A stretch of DNA of 64,000 nucleotides, taken from Epiperipatus broadwayi. Taxonomy: Eukaryota > Onychophora > Udeonychophora > Euonychophora > Peripatidae. The position numbers were made by a program, and so were the translations under genes. Within the stretch, counting starts at the first letter, position 1, and each line of letters opens with the position of its first letter. Shown in pieces: positions 37,807 through 49,500 of this stretch. The stretch lies in NCBI GenBank assembly GCA_028023455.1, contig JAQFVV010000111.1, positions 1,805,909-1,869,908 on the forward strand. Direction: 5' to 3'. The notes beneath the pieces were generated by a model. It saw nothing but the letters and a program-made list of their open reading frames with translations. It did not search any database and was not told the DNA's origin.

Positions 37807-39544
37807 ATAGATCTTTTCTTTTTCCAAATCACTGGTTTCTGAACAAACTTTTTGCTCTGTTCTATAGTGATAGTATAACTCCATGTTTTTGGTATGATTG
37901 GATGTATAGGCTAGGTATTTTCCTGTATGTGTAGGTTTTCGGTAAACTCTAGTTTTGATTTTGCCATGAGGAAGTCTTATCACAAGAACATCTAAGAATG
38001 CCAGTTTTTGTTCTTGCTCTGATTCTCTGGTGAATTTAATTGAAGGGGATATGTTGTTGATATGTTTTCAGGAAGTTTGTAGCAGTGCTTCACCATGTAG
38101 CCATACAACAAATGTATCTCCATAGCAAAGCCCAATTTTAGATGGATATAGAGTAGTTTTTATGGCTAAGGTTTCAAGTTCTTCCATGTAAATATTGCTA
38201 ATCAGGGGAGACCATAGCCATTCCTTGATTTTGTTGGAAGAATTCTATATTATATTGAAAGTAGGTTGTTTTAAGCAGAAGGTTAATAGTTCCATTATAC
38301 CATCAACAGGAAGAGCTATTCTGGTTTGTAAACTATTATCATCATTTATTTTTTTTTTCTTATAATAGACAATGCTTCTTCACATAGTACATTAGTGAAT
38401 AAACTTCCCGCATCAAAGCTTACCAGTAAGTCAGTTCTTTCAACTTTCATATTCTTTATTAATTTTACAAAGTGTCTAGAATCCCTGACAAAGGATTGTG
38501 TCTTGTATGCCAAAGGACTTAGAACTTTGAGAAGGAATTTTGGCAAGATGAATATCTAAAACTAACAATAGGACTTAATGGAACATGATCCTTATGGATT
38601 TTAAATAGACCATAAAGATGAGGAATTTTGATGAAATATAATGTCATTCTACTTTTTTCTAAATCAGTGAAGTACTTGCAATGCTTTCTGAATAATGCTT
38701 GTAACTTTATTTTCGTAGTTGGTATTGGATTTTTTTGTCACTTTTCTATATTGGCCTGCTGTGAGTTCTTGTATTTTGTTGTCAATCAGTTGTATCTATT
38801 ACAACTGTTGCATTGCCTTTGTCAGCAGGGAGAATAATTATAGATTTATCTAATTTGAGAAATTTAATTACTTTCCTTTTACCATAGATATGTTTGTCAT
38901 CAATTTTTGTTGCTTGTTAAGTGTTCTTTTTATTCTCCAACATAATTCTGCTTCTAAAGGCAGTGGCTGCCTAATAAAGGGATATTAGATGGTCTTATGG
39001 GAAAGTTTAATCCTCTTTCAAGAACAGAAATTTCAGTATTTGTTAGATGTTTAGAACTGATTTTTAACAGATGAAGTTGGTACATTATGATTTTTGATAT
39101 GCCCATGTAGACTAGCAAATTTCTTCTTTTGGCATTCTTTTATTTTTCCATGTATTGTAGAATATGATTTTCTTACTGTTTGAGAAACTTATGTAGTCCA
39201 TCAGGAAGTTTATTTTTAGAAAACATACTTTGTTAATAGAATGCATTGTTTGATACTTAGAAAATCTTTGTGCATTTATTTTTTTCTTAACAGAGCTTCA
39301 CTTGCTCTCTGTGAGTAATTTTCTCAACTCTCTGAGAGGGAATTGGAGATTTTATTTGCAAACCTTTAGGAATTATATCTTCAGATTTACATAAGAAAGT
39401 TAAATGATTTTTTACTTTAGACAATTTTTCATAATGTCTACAGTTTGATATAGTATCAAGTCCATACTGAATACTTAGTGTTTTCCTGAAGGTTTGTGAT
39501 GATGGTGTTCTAGTTGCATTTTTATATTGGACTATTTCCATCAT
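37228..39544 (-). pseudogene. Penelope-like reverse transcriptase plus GIY-YIG endonuclease, decayed
   Basis: On the minus strand the frame runs, with frameshifts and stops, from about 39544 to a stop at 37228-37230. Landmarks in order: HLTFLCKSEDIIPKGLQI (N-terminal Penelope block, about 39360), IIILPADKGNATVVID (RT motif 1, 38780-38845), SFVRDSRHFVKLI and LLVSFDAGSLFTNV (38346-38546), LCYGDTFVVWLHGEA (catalytic block, 38085-38130), LAFLDVLVIRLPHGK then VYRKPTHTGKYLAYTSNH (thumb, 37756-38000), then the GIY-YIG region with IYEIPCEC (37610-37500) and the ending WKPLINFALRKKWRNQ. The usual YVDD is reduced to YGD, so catalysis is lost. Genome insertion in this family uses the GIY-YIG nuclease for nicking. 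Confidence 0.85.
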
Positions 39545-39689
39545 CTAATATGTGTATTGAATGTCTTTAGAAAAATTTAAATATTCCAAATCAACTGTTA
39601 GTAATAGCCCATCAAACAGGTCACTATATGTACAACATTTCAAGAGATATTCTCCCATCTTCATGTTTTGTTGGCCTGATCAGTGACAG

Positions 39690-39775
39690 TACTAGCATGG
39701 TATTCAAGCCTGGACCCTTTAGATTTTTGAGTATTGAATTTTTAAGGAATTGCTCTAATCAACAGCCATCCTGCC
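39690..39775 (-). other. tRNA-like module 2 in Penelope-like element
   Basis: Same position relative to the endonuclease stop (39807) as module 1. The A-box region is diverged and the B box is degraded to GGCTTGAATACC. Confidence 0.45.
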
Positions 39776-39806
39776 CAAGGCAATAGTCTGTAGAAATTTG
39801 ATATTC

Positions 39807-40200
39807 TTATCTATGAGATTCCTCCTGATTTCTCCACTTTTTCCTAAGAGCAAAATTGATTAGTGGTTTCCATACATTATATATAGTCACACTAAGTTGG
39901 CTTATGGAATTTTTTGCCATTGTCATGTGAGCAGCTTTACATTTTCTTTTTTGTACCTTTTCTCTATCCAACATTTTTATATTTCCCCAATTGAACATAT
40001 GTTCATTGGCACATACATGGTCTGCTAACTTAAACACATCTATTTTCTCTCTTCTAATCATCAGTTTGTGTTCTTGCAAGTACTTTTCAATGGGATGACT
40101 GGTCTCACCAATAATTTTTCCACCTTCATATTGTATTTCATAGATAGTTTTTTCTTTTCAGCATTTTAATTTTAGGCTTTGAGATGTTAGAATTCCTTGT
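39807..40200 (-). pseudogene. Second GIY-YIG endonuclease copy in right pseudo-LTR
   Basis: The 90-codon frame at 39807-40079 encodes MQEHKLMIRREKIDVFKLAD through NFALRKKWRNQEE, the C-terminal half of the GIY-YIG region. Upstream codons to about 40200 give the GIY half with stops. It parallels 37228-37610 and belongs to the pseudo-LTR. Confidence 0.75.
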
Positions 40201-40399
40201 AGTGTGGTATAGCTCTGGGAAGCTGTTCTGATATTATACTGATTGCAGACTTTTCTTAATTTGTCTGCTATTTTTGGTTTGTATGGATACACTACAGTAC
40301 CAATAATTGTTTTTTTCTTTTGATATTTTCTTGTTGTGTATTTAACGTTTTCTTAATAACAGCTGATGGATAACCATTTTTATATAGAGTTTGTTCTGT

Positions 40400-41240
40400 A
40401 TGGCCACATGGTGAAGCACTTTACAAATTTTCTGGAAACACATCAACATATCCCCTTCAATTAAATTCACAATAGAATTAGAACAAGAACAAAAATTGGC
40501 ATTCTTAGATATTTTTGTGACAAGACTCCCTCATGGCAGAATCAAAGTAGCCTATACATCCAATCACACCAGAAACACAAAACATGGAATTATACTATCA
40601 TTATGGAACAGAGAAAAAGAAGTTTGTTCAGAAACCAGCGATTTGGAAAAACAAAAGATCTATATAGAACAAACTTATGAAAAATTGTTATCGATCAGCT
40701 GTTATTAAAAAAATGTTAAATATGCAAAAAAAAGAACCAAGAGAAAAGAATTATTAGTACTGTAGTGTACCAATACATTCTAAAAATATACAAATTAAGG
40801 AAAATCTGCAATCAGTATAACATCTGAACAGCTTTCAAGAGGAATTCTAACATCTACAAAGCCTAAACTTGAAATTCTCAAAAGAAAAAACTGCATCTAT
40901 GGAATACCATGTAAATGTGGAAGAACATATATTGATGAGACCAGTCACCCATTGAAAAGCACTTGCAAGAGCACAAACTGATGATTAGAAGAGAGAAAAT
41001 AGATGTGTCTAAAGTAGCAGATCATGTATGTTTCAATTATCATATGTTCAATTGGGAAAATACAAAAATATTGGATAGAGAAGAAAAGGTACAAAGAAGA
41101 AAATTTAAAGCTGCTCACATGACAATGGCAAAAAATCCCATAAGTCAACCTACTGTGACTATACATAATGCATGAAAACCACTAATCAACTTTGCTCTTG
41201 GGAAAAAGTGGAGAAATCAGGAGGATAAGTATATAAAATT
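40400..41240 (+). pseudogene. Inverted Penelope-like copy: RT thumb and GIY-YIG
   Basis: The plus strand begins at the RT block WPHGEAL and continues through LAFLDIFVTRLPHGR, VCSETSDLEKQKIYIEQT (40496-40708) and the GIY-YIG C terminus with MQEHKLMIRREK (40963-41175). Frameshifts separate the pieces and part of the VYRKPTHT block is deleted. It is head-to-head with the minus-strand right pseudo-LTR. Confidence 0.8.
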
Positions 41241-41259
41241 TCTATAGACTGTTGCCCTT

Positions 41260-41340
41260 GGCAGGATAGCTGTTGGTTAGAGTGTTACCATAAAAATTTC
41301 AATACTGTCATATAAGGATCTAGGTTCAAATCTCATGCTA
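41260..41340 (+). other. tRNA-like module 3 in Penelope-like element
   Basis: The best-kept copy: GGCAGGATAGCTGTTGG followed by TTAGAG reads like a tRNA head with D arm, and GGTTCAAATC at 41323-41332 is a good B box. The anticodon arm is not convincing, so a functional tRNA is unlikely. Confidence 0.55.
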
Positions 41341-41977
41341 GTACTGACACTGGTCATTTCAGCAACACCTGAAGAAGAGAGGAGAATAATAAATTGTGCA
41401 TATACTAACTTGTTTGGTGTGCTATTACTAACAGTTGAATGTATTTGGAATATTTAAATGAAGTTAATTTTTTCTAGACATTCAATACACATATTAGATA
41501 ATGGAAATAGTCCAATATAAAAATACATTATAAAACAGGTTACTTATGATATATTAAATAACCATTAAACTCTTATGCACACATATCAGTACTCAGATTT
41601 TAATGCATGCTCATCATCATCAATGCTCTATCCATATGGTTCCATGAGTAGTGAATGGACTTCCAGACAACCCTCTGGATACACAAACATATATATAACT
41701 ACTCTAGAGGTATATCCAAATCACAAGGACCCTAGGGATTGTCACTGAACAAGAGAAAATATAAATGCATGTGTTTAATCTAATTTAAACTTACTGGAAT
41801 CATTTATAAATCTCTTAAAGCATAATGCTAGGATGAAATCAAGTCACATACATGGCCAATTCATAGAATAGCTGGAGATCTAAATACATTTTTGACAATC
41901 ATTTAATAAAGTTAACCAATGAATAATAAAAAAATAATTCCACATCTAACACTTTCCATATAAAAATATATATAATT

Positions 41978-42187
41978 AAAAGGGACTTTAACACAAGCTT
42001 TCAAACTCCATCTATCCACTATCTCATATAATCGATACACATGTGAAAAGTTAAATGATTTTCAATATATGTACACAAACATTAGAGATCATTTATCTTT
42101 TTCACATGTGTGTGGTCACTTATATTTGTTGTATGAGATAGATTGCATAGCTGAAGGGAGCTTGAAACTGTGTTCAAATCCCCTATA
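41978..42187. repeat. Head-to-head pair of dispersed-repeat fragments (copies C and D)
   Basis: 42087-42187 (plus) shares TTATCTTTTTCACATGTGTGTGG, GTATGAGATAG and TTCAAATCCCCTAT with the copy at 46701-46950. 41978-42056 is an inverted version of the same end, so the pair can fold into a hairpin. Confidence 0.65.
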
Positions 42188-43418
42188 ATTATATCTAAAC
42201 TCCAAGTACATTTATAATTATGTATTCAAATATAATTATTGCATACAGCAGACAAGATTAACCTGTTGAGTCTTATTATTAAATTAACATTTATTTTCTG
42301 ATTTATTCGCTTTTAATAATTAAAAAAAAACATTTCACAATAAGAAATAAAAAATTAGCACTAACTAAAACATCCACCCTTTTTTCTTTTATGAAAATGG
42401 GAAGGTCCTTTATATCCTTTACATTTTTGGAGGGGGAAAATGTTTAGAACAAAACAAAATAATTCTAATCAATTATTATCAATATTATATATATATAAAC
42501 ATGTTCAATAAAAAGAAACGTCTAAATCAAAATTATTACTATTTTATTCATTAAAAATTTATATTTAAATATAGATGTGCATACTACAAAAGCCTTTCTA
42601 TCATGGATTTTTTTTCTTTTAGTCCTTTTGAATGTACAAGTTTCAGATCCTTTCGTGTTAGTTTTTCATAGCTTATAGTATTCAATTTATAAATTCTTGT
42701 ACTATTTCTTGTAAATTCTATTTTGAAATTGCGTTATTTCACTTCAGATGAACACAAGATCATTTTATCACATTTCCTTACTGCTTAACTTTTTTTTATA
42801 GCTTCTTTTACAGTATAATTTTCAGTCACATTATTACATACTGAGATAATCATGCTTTTGGATGGAAACATAATGCTTGTTGTAGATTTCTCCCAGGAGT
42901 ATTTTTCTTTCTACATTTTCTTTGAGTAAAATGGGTTACATAGTGATTTCATTTTTTTTTTTCAATCTATTTCAAAACCCTTTTTTCAAACTAGTCGGGT
43001 TCATCTTCAGATTGCAAGTTTAACTTCTCATTTTTTTTACAGCTGAGGCTGCTGCTGTTTTCTTCAAAAGTTGGATCAAGAATGCTACTATTATTGATTA
43101 AATACTGCTTTAACCTGCCCCCATATCTTATTTTTTGGAACAATCTTATTATACATCCACTCACACACTATCTCAAAGATGGCAGCATTAAATCCTGCTC
43201 AATTGATTTTATTTTTACAAAAATGTTATTTCCTTAACTTTTTTTTCAATAATTAAAAATTCCAAATACCCCACTAATTATTGAAAAATCCCTCTGTAGT
43301 TACTATCCTTTAATTATACTTTAATTTGAAAACATTGTTTGGTTTTAAAAAGATCATTAAAGAGAAAAGAAAAAATCAACTTTAATTAATTAAAAAGAGC
43401 ACTTGATATGTGTTAGAC

Positions 43419-43533
43419 CTGCTGTACCTTTTCACATTGGTATCAATCCACTCATAACTTTCTAATCTTGTGATCTGCTGTGCCTTTTCACATTGGTATC
43501 AATCCACTCATATCTTTCTAATCTCGTGATCTG
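43419..43533. repeat. Two-copy tandem repeat, period 56 bp
   Basis: CTGCTGTACC at 43419 and CTGCTGTGCC at 43475 begin near-identical units containing TTTTCACATTGGTATCAATC and CTAATCT. Confidence 0.9.
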
Positions 43534-44100
43534 ACCAAATAAGGTGTATACTTGGATTTTGTACAAATTTAAAATGATAAATTCATCAAAGCAGACCATG
43601 TGTACATGATATTTTCACAAGATTTATAAAATTATCAGCAGTCTGAATAACATATGAAAAGGAGTAGCAGTTGTAATATGTGACAGGAATTGCATCAGAC
43701 TAAATCTAGCAATACTAAAAATATTAATTTCTAACATTATTAAAAATATGAATTTCACACAAAAATAAATCTGAAAAGTACATTTTTAACAGTACTGAAA
43801 AATATGAATTTTACACAAAAATCCGGAAAAAGTTTTATGCAATTCCCAAATGTTACTTTAAATATGGATAAACAATTACAAAATGTTTAAAATATATACA
43901 TAGGGTACTTACCGTGTAATATATAACAGAAATTGTCACGATAAAACAATTCATCTATTTTAAGTGAATAACATTTTATTTCAAAATGGAGACTAAAAGT
44001 AAAATTTTTTACTTTTCCCAAAATGGAGCCTTACTTAACACATGATTGTGCAATATAATGTCTGCACGGGCTCTTCACCAAAAATGTTAATAAGTAGTAA

Positions 44101-44760
44101 ATGTATTTTTAAAAAAATCCAAAAAAAATTTCAATTACTACACCTTTACTATTTCTTCAATGTGGTGGACTAATTTTTTTGATGTCCAGTATGATTCACA
44201 TGAAAATGGTCAGTAACCAGCAGCTCGTAATTTAGCAGATTTATGGGTTTTTCAACAGTCCAAATAAATTGTCAATTCCTCTTCCACATTTTGTTTACTG
44301 ACTTCCATCAGAATCGCCACTGTTCTTCCATTAATTCTCATGATGAAACACTTTGGTCTCCTTGCATAAGCCATCAAACATCCACTATTCTGGAAGAATT
44401 CATCTGGTTTGGTAGGTTTTTTTTTGTGTGCAAAAGGCTCTCGTCAATTTCAACAATTTTATTAGGGCCTCCAATTTTATATTTTTTTTTGCTAAACCAA
44501 GCTTTGTTTTCCCCCATTCTATGGACATTAATTTGCAAGCCCAGCTGTAAATAAATTGGATTTTTCATCAAAAATGGATTTCTGGACCCCCACACATTCC
44601 CTTACAAAGGCCTATTTTATTATTACATTCTCAAATGTTACAATGCCATTTCTTGTCCAAAGTTTGAATGTACTCAACCACATTGATCTCAGTAGCAGGT
44701 AAACTCAAATGTTCATCATTTTGTACTGTTTTTAAAAAAGTTGTAGTATTAGTCAGAAAA
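44101..44760 (-). pseudogene. Decayed ISXO2/Merlin-type DDE transposase
   Basis: The minus-strand frame 44374-44595 contains KYKIGGPNKIVEIDESLLHTKKN, matching the IGGxxxIVEIDES signature around the first catalytic Asp of ISXO2-like transposases, the domain of eukaryotic Merlin elements. Downstream on the minus strand a frameshifted EQWRFWW and LLVTDHFHVNHTGHQKN resemble the later H(L)TVNHS block. The opposite-strand frame 44243-44554 is its antisense. Terminal inverted repeats were not found. Confidence 0.55.
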
Positions 44761-46700
44761 TTGGAAAAAAAAAAAATCGGCACTGAAATAAAAAAATACT
44801 TTGAGATGAAATCTGGATAATAAATGAAAGTGATTATAGGGTGAGATTGCAGGGTTTATTTAACAGAAAAGGTGTACCATTTCTCCTATGTTGTAGGACT
44901 AATATGTAAATACCGAGCATTCTTTAACAAAAATGTTAAAACCTTATTTTTATTGTTCTTTTTAAAAAAACTGATAAACATTACTTAAAATTTTACTTAG
45001 TTATCTTTTATTGCTTTTTTAAAGTTAAAATTAGTGAAGAGAATATATATAATCATATTTTTCTCTTTTTTACAACTATCCTTAATAAACATCAAATATT
45101 CTTGTTATTTAAAAAACCTGTATGGACTTGTCAAACTATCAATCAAAAAAATATAACCCTTTTATAAGTAATAATTGCTATTCTGATTAAAAAAAAACAA
45201 GAAACAATTTTTCTCAACATATATAGACTTAAATTTCACGTTATGTATATAAGCACGCATATTTATGTATATATATAAATCACTTCTAAATTTACAAATT
45301 ATCAAGCTTTTGTGAGGGCAAGAAGTTGGCATGGTTAAATGCAGCTTAAAATTTAATGAAATTGAGAATGCTGAACATGAAATTAATTTTATATAACGGT
45401 TTTACTGAAATTAATTTCACCATTTCTTGTCAGTAATCCGTTAAAAAATAATTTAAATTTTTCAAATCAACTTACACATCTATTTGATATAGTTCAAATT
45501 GATATACTAATGTAGAAGTGATTGATAATATGGAAGTGTGTAGATAAAAAATACATAATTTGAACATAAAAAAACTGAAAATATGTAAATGATAAGTACA
45601 ATAATACCCATTCAAAAACTTCTCTTTCGCTTTGGCTTGACGTACTTATCAGAAATTACATATTCAGATATAAATATTAAATCAAGTGAAGAATAAAATA
45701 ATTATGAACATTTGTAACAATGTTCTGGTTATCTATTTTCAACCATGCCAATTTTTAGAAACTGCTAGATCTAAATATCAAATTTCATATCAATAGTGAA
45801 AATAAAAATATTAATAATTAATAAAACAAGGCAGATGTAACGTGACATTACTTTTATAAGCTTGTAATTACAAAAATGCAATACAGAGAGCGTACCAATA
45901 GCTCAAACAAGCTTTTAATTAATAAGCGCGGTATGAGAAAATATTTAAAATCTCTATCCAGAACACTCTCATCTCCAGACTAACTGTTTTCGAGCTTATG
46001 GCTCACGTCAGTGGAGAGCTAGAATATCCGGACACTAGATAAATCTTTTAAGTTTATTTGATTTTAGACGTCTAATTTTTTAATAAAATATTTTTTCTGA
46101 GAATAGATTGAAATGAAAAAGATAATTTGTGCATCAATAAAGATAATGCTACTGTCATAAGAGTACCAGTGTTGATAGTAATTATGGGTTTTAATACCTT
46201 TTTTCCTTTTATTTGAAGTCCCAGTAAGAGTTTTAGAGATTTGAAATTTTTTTTTTTTTTGTTACCAAATATGAGATCAAATTATATTTAGATACTAGTT
46301 TAGTATGTGGTTTACTATAATCTCATTGTTATTGAATATGGCACTTTGCAAGTTTAAACTAATTAATAAAAAATTAGGATATACAATGGAACATATTTTT
46401 ACAAATATAAGTAAGTAGTGATTTTTATTATTCTTTTGTAATTATATTTATATAAATAAATATATTCATTATGTCATTATTTAATTTTTTTTTAAATTTT
46501 CATTTGTAAAATGAATCGCTCAATGGAAAAAAGTATCTGTGGTAGATCACCTGTTAAACTGGTAGCCAATTTAAAACAATCATACGTTGATACAAAATTC
46601 TTACTACTATAAAATTTACTATACACAGGAATAATGTTGGCATCAGCATGGGATTTGGGCTTTCCATAATCAGATTTTCAATGATATGGATGGCTGAAAA
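44761..46700. other. AT-rich non-coding DNA
   Basis: No gene recognised. 45960-46020 (CCAGACTAACTG, GAGCTTATGGCTCACGTCAG) resembles 55591-55630 and is probably a fragment of a dispersed repeat. Confidence 0.4.
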
Positions 46701-46950
46701 GTTGGAGTGGATTGAAGCCTGTCCATTAAAGTGTGAAGATTTGCTATCTTAATATAAACTGAGCACTCATTATATACATATAGGTGTGGGAGATGATAAT
46801 CTGGACCAATTGATGAGTGCTGGTTTAGCATGAAATACGTATATTGGTGATTACTTATCTTTTCTACACGTGTGTGGGCATGTATATCAGTTGTATGAGA
46901 TAGTGTGGATAGTTGGTGGGTGCTTGAAAGTCTGAATTCAAATCCCCTAT
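46701..46950 (+). repeat. Dispersed repeat copy B (SINE-like)
   Basis: The most complete copy of the family described at 23582-23808, ending TGAATTCAAATCCCCTAT. An inverted fragment of its middle lies at 47600-47665 (CCAGCACTCATCAATTGG). Confidence 0.7.
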
Positions 46951-48686
<1,736 letters not shown>

Positions 48687-49193
48687 TATAATCTTTTAAT
48701 CAGTGCTGCCCTCTTTTTGCATTTTTATGAAGTGATTCCAAAATACTTATGATTTTGATACATTTTTATATTACAAATTATCAAAGTTTTTAAAACAATT
48801 AAATACCATAAAGCAAAAATCCATAGCCCATGTATCCCCCCCCCCCAAAAAAAAAGGAAAGTAAATTGTGGCAGATTGGGGCAATATTTGTTGAGTTGTT
48901 AAATGACAAACAAACTTTCACATTTTTATAGCAATAAGGATTTATCAATAACAATTTTTTTGAAGAGATTTATTATATTTTTAAATAATTTTTTCATATT
49001 CACTATGCAACTAAAAAAATGTTTAAGACTTAAAGTTCTTTAAATAAGTTTACATTGTAATATGATGCTACAATCACACCATCAATATTACATATAGGTC
49101 ATTGGCACATGCATAGTTTGAGTTATTAATTCATATAAGTAAATCTATTATTATAAAACACTGAAATTTTTGAAATTATTAAAGTGGAATTCA
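48687..49193. other. AT-rich non-coding DNA
   Basis: It includes C11 joined to A9 at 48836-48855, the same C-then-A design as C12-A10 at 50111-50132. No gene. Confidence 0.45.
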
Positions 49194-49500
49194 ACCTCCG
49201 ATAATGCGTTATTTCTTAAATATTATAAATCTCCATGCATTCACCCACCAATAAGAGTTTAAAAAAACTTAAATGAATCACTTAAGTTTAGATTGTATTT
49301 GTATATACACCAACTCTCACTGACCATGTTTAAATCAGGCACACAATAGACTCGAGCCCTGATTTATGCATGGTCAGTGAGAGTTGATGTATACACAAAT
49401 ATGCTCTAAACTTAAGTGATTCATTCAAGTTTTTTAAACTCTTACTGGTGGGTGAATGTGTGGAGATATATATTTAAAAAAGAGTGCATTATCAGAGGTA
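49194..49500. mobile_element. Foldback (MITE-like) element with arms of about 147 bp
   Basis: 49194-49340 and 49356-49500 are inverted copies with scattered mismatches around a 15-nt spacer. Conserved blocks include TTCACCCACCA, ACTTAAATGAATCACTTAAG and CAACTCTCACTGACCATG. No coding content. Target duplication not identified. Confidence 0.85.

Larger units (their letters stand above)
39481..40400 (-). repeat. Right pseudo-LTR of Penelope-like element
   Basis: Direct repeat of 36894-37806. Its left end includes the codons that start the RT frame (near 39544). Its right end meets the inverted plus-strand copy at about 40400. Confidence 0.8.
36880..41536 (-). mobile_element. Compound Penelope-like retroelement insertion with pseudo-LTRs and inverted copy
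   Basis: Three partial units lie together. 36894-37806 and 39481-40400 are direct repeats (pseudo-LTRs, minus-strand sense) around a minus-strand RT body. From about 40400 a plus-strand copy starts inside the RT thumb and runs to about 41522, head-to-head with the second unit. The 14-nt ATACATTATAAAAC occurs exactly at both outer borders (36880-36893 and 41523-41536), a target site duplication showing the assembly came in as one event. This direct-plus-inverted structure is characteristic of Penelope-like elements. All reading frames are broken. Confidence 0.85.
41537..44100. other. AT-rich DNA between Penelope-like and Merlin-like remnants
   Basis: It contains an inverted pair of dispersed-repeat fragments (41978-42187) and a 56-bp tandem duplication (43419-43533). 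No gene recognised. Confidence 0.4.

Noticed and set aside
44243-44554. 103-codon plus-strand frame as a gene
   Set aside because: The opposite strand carries the recognisable transposase motif; this is its shadow.
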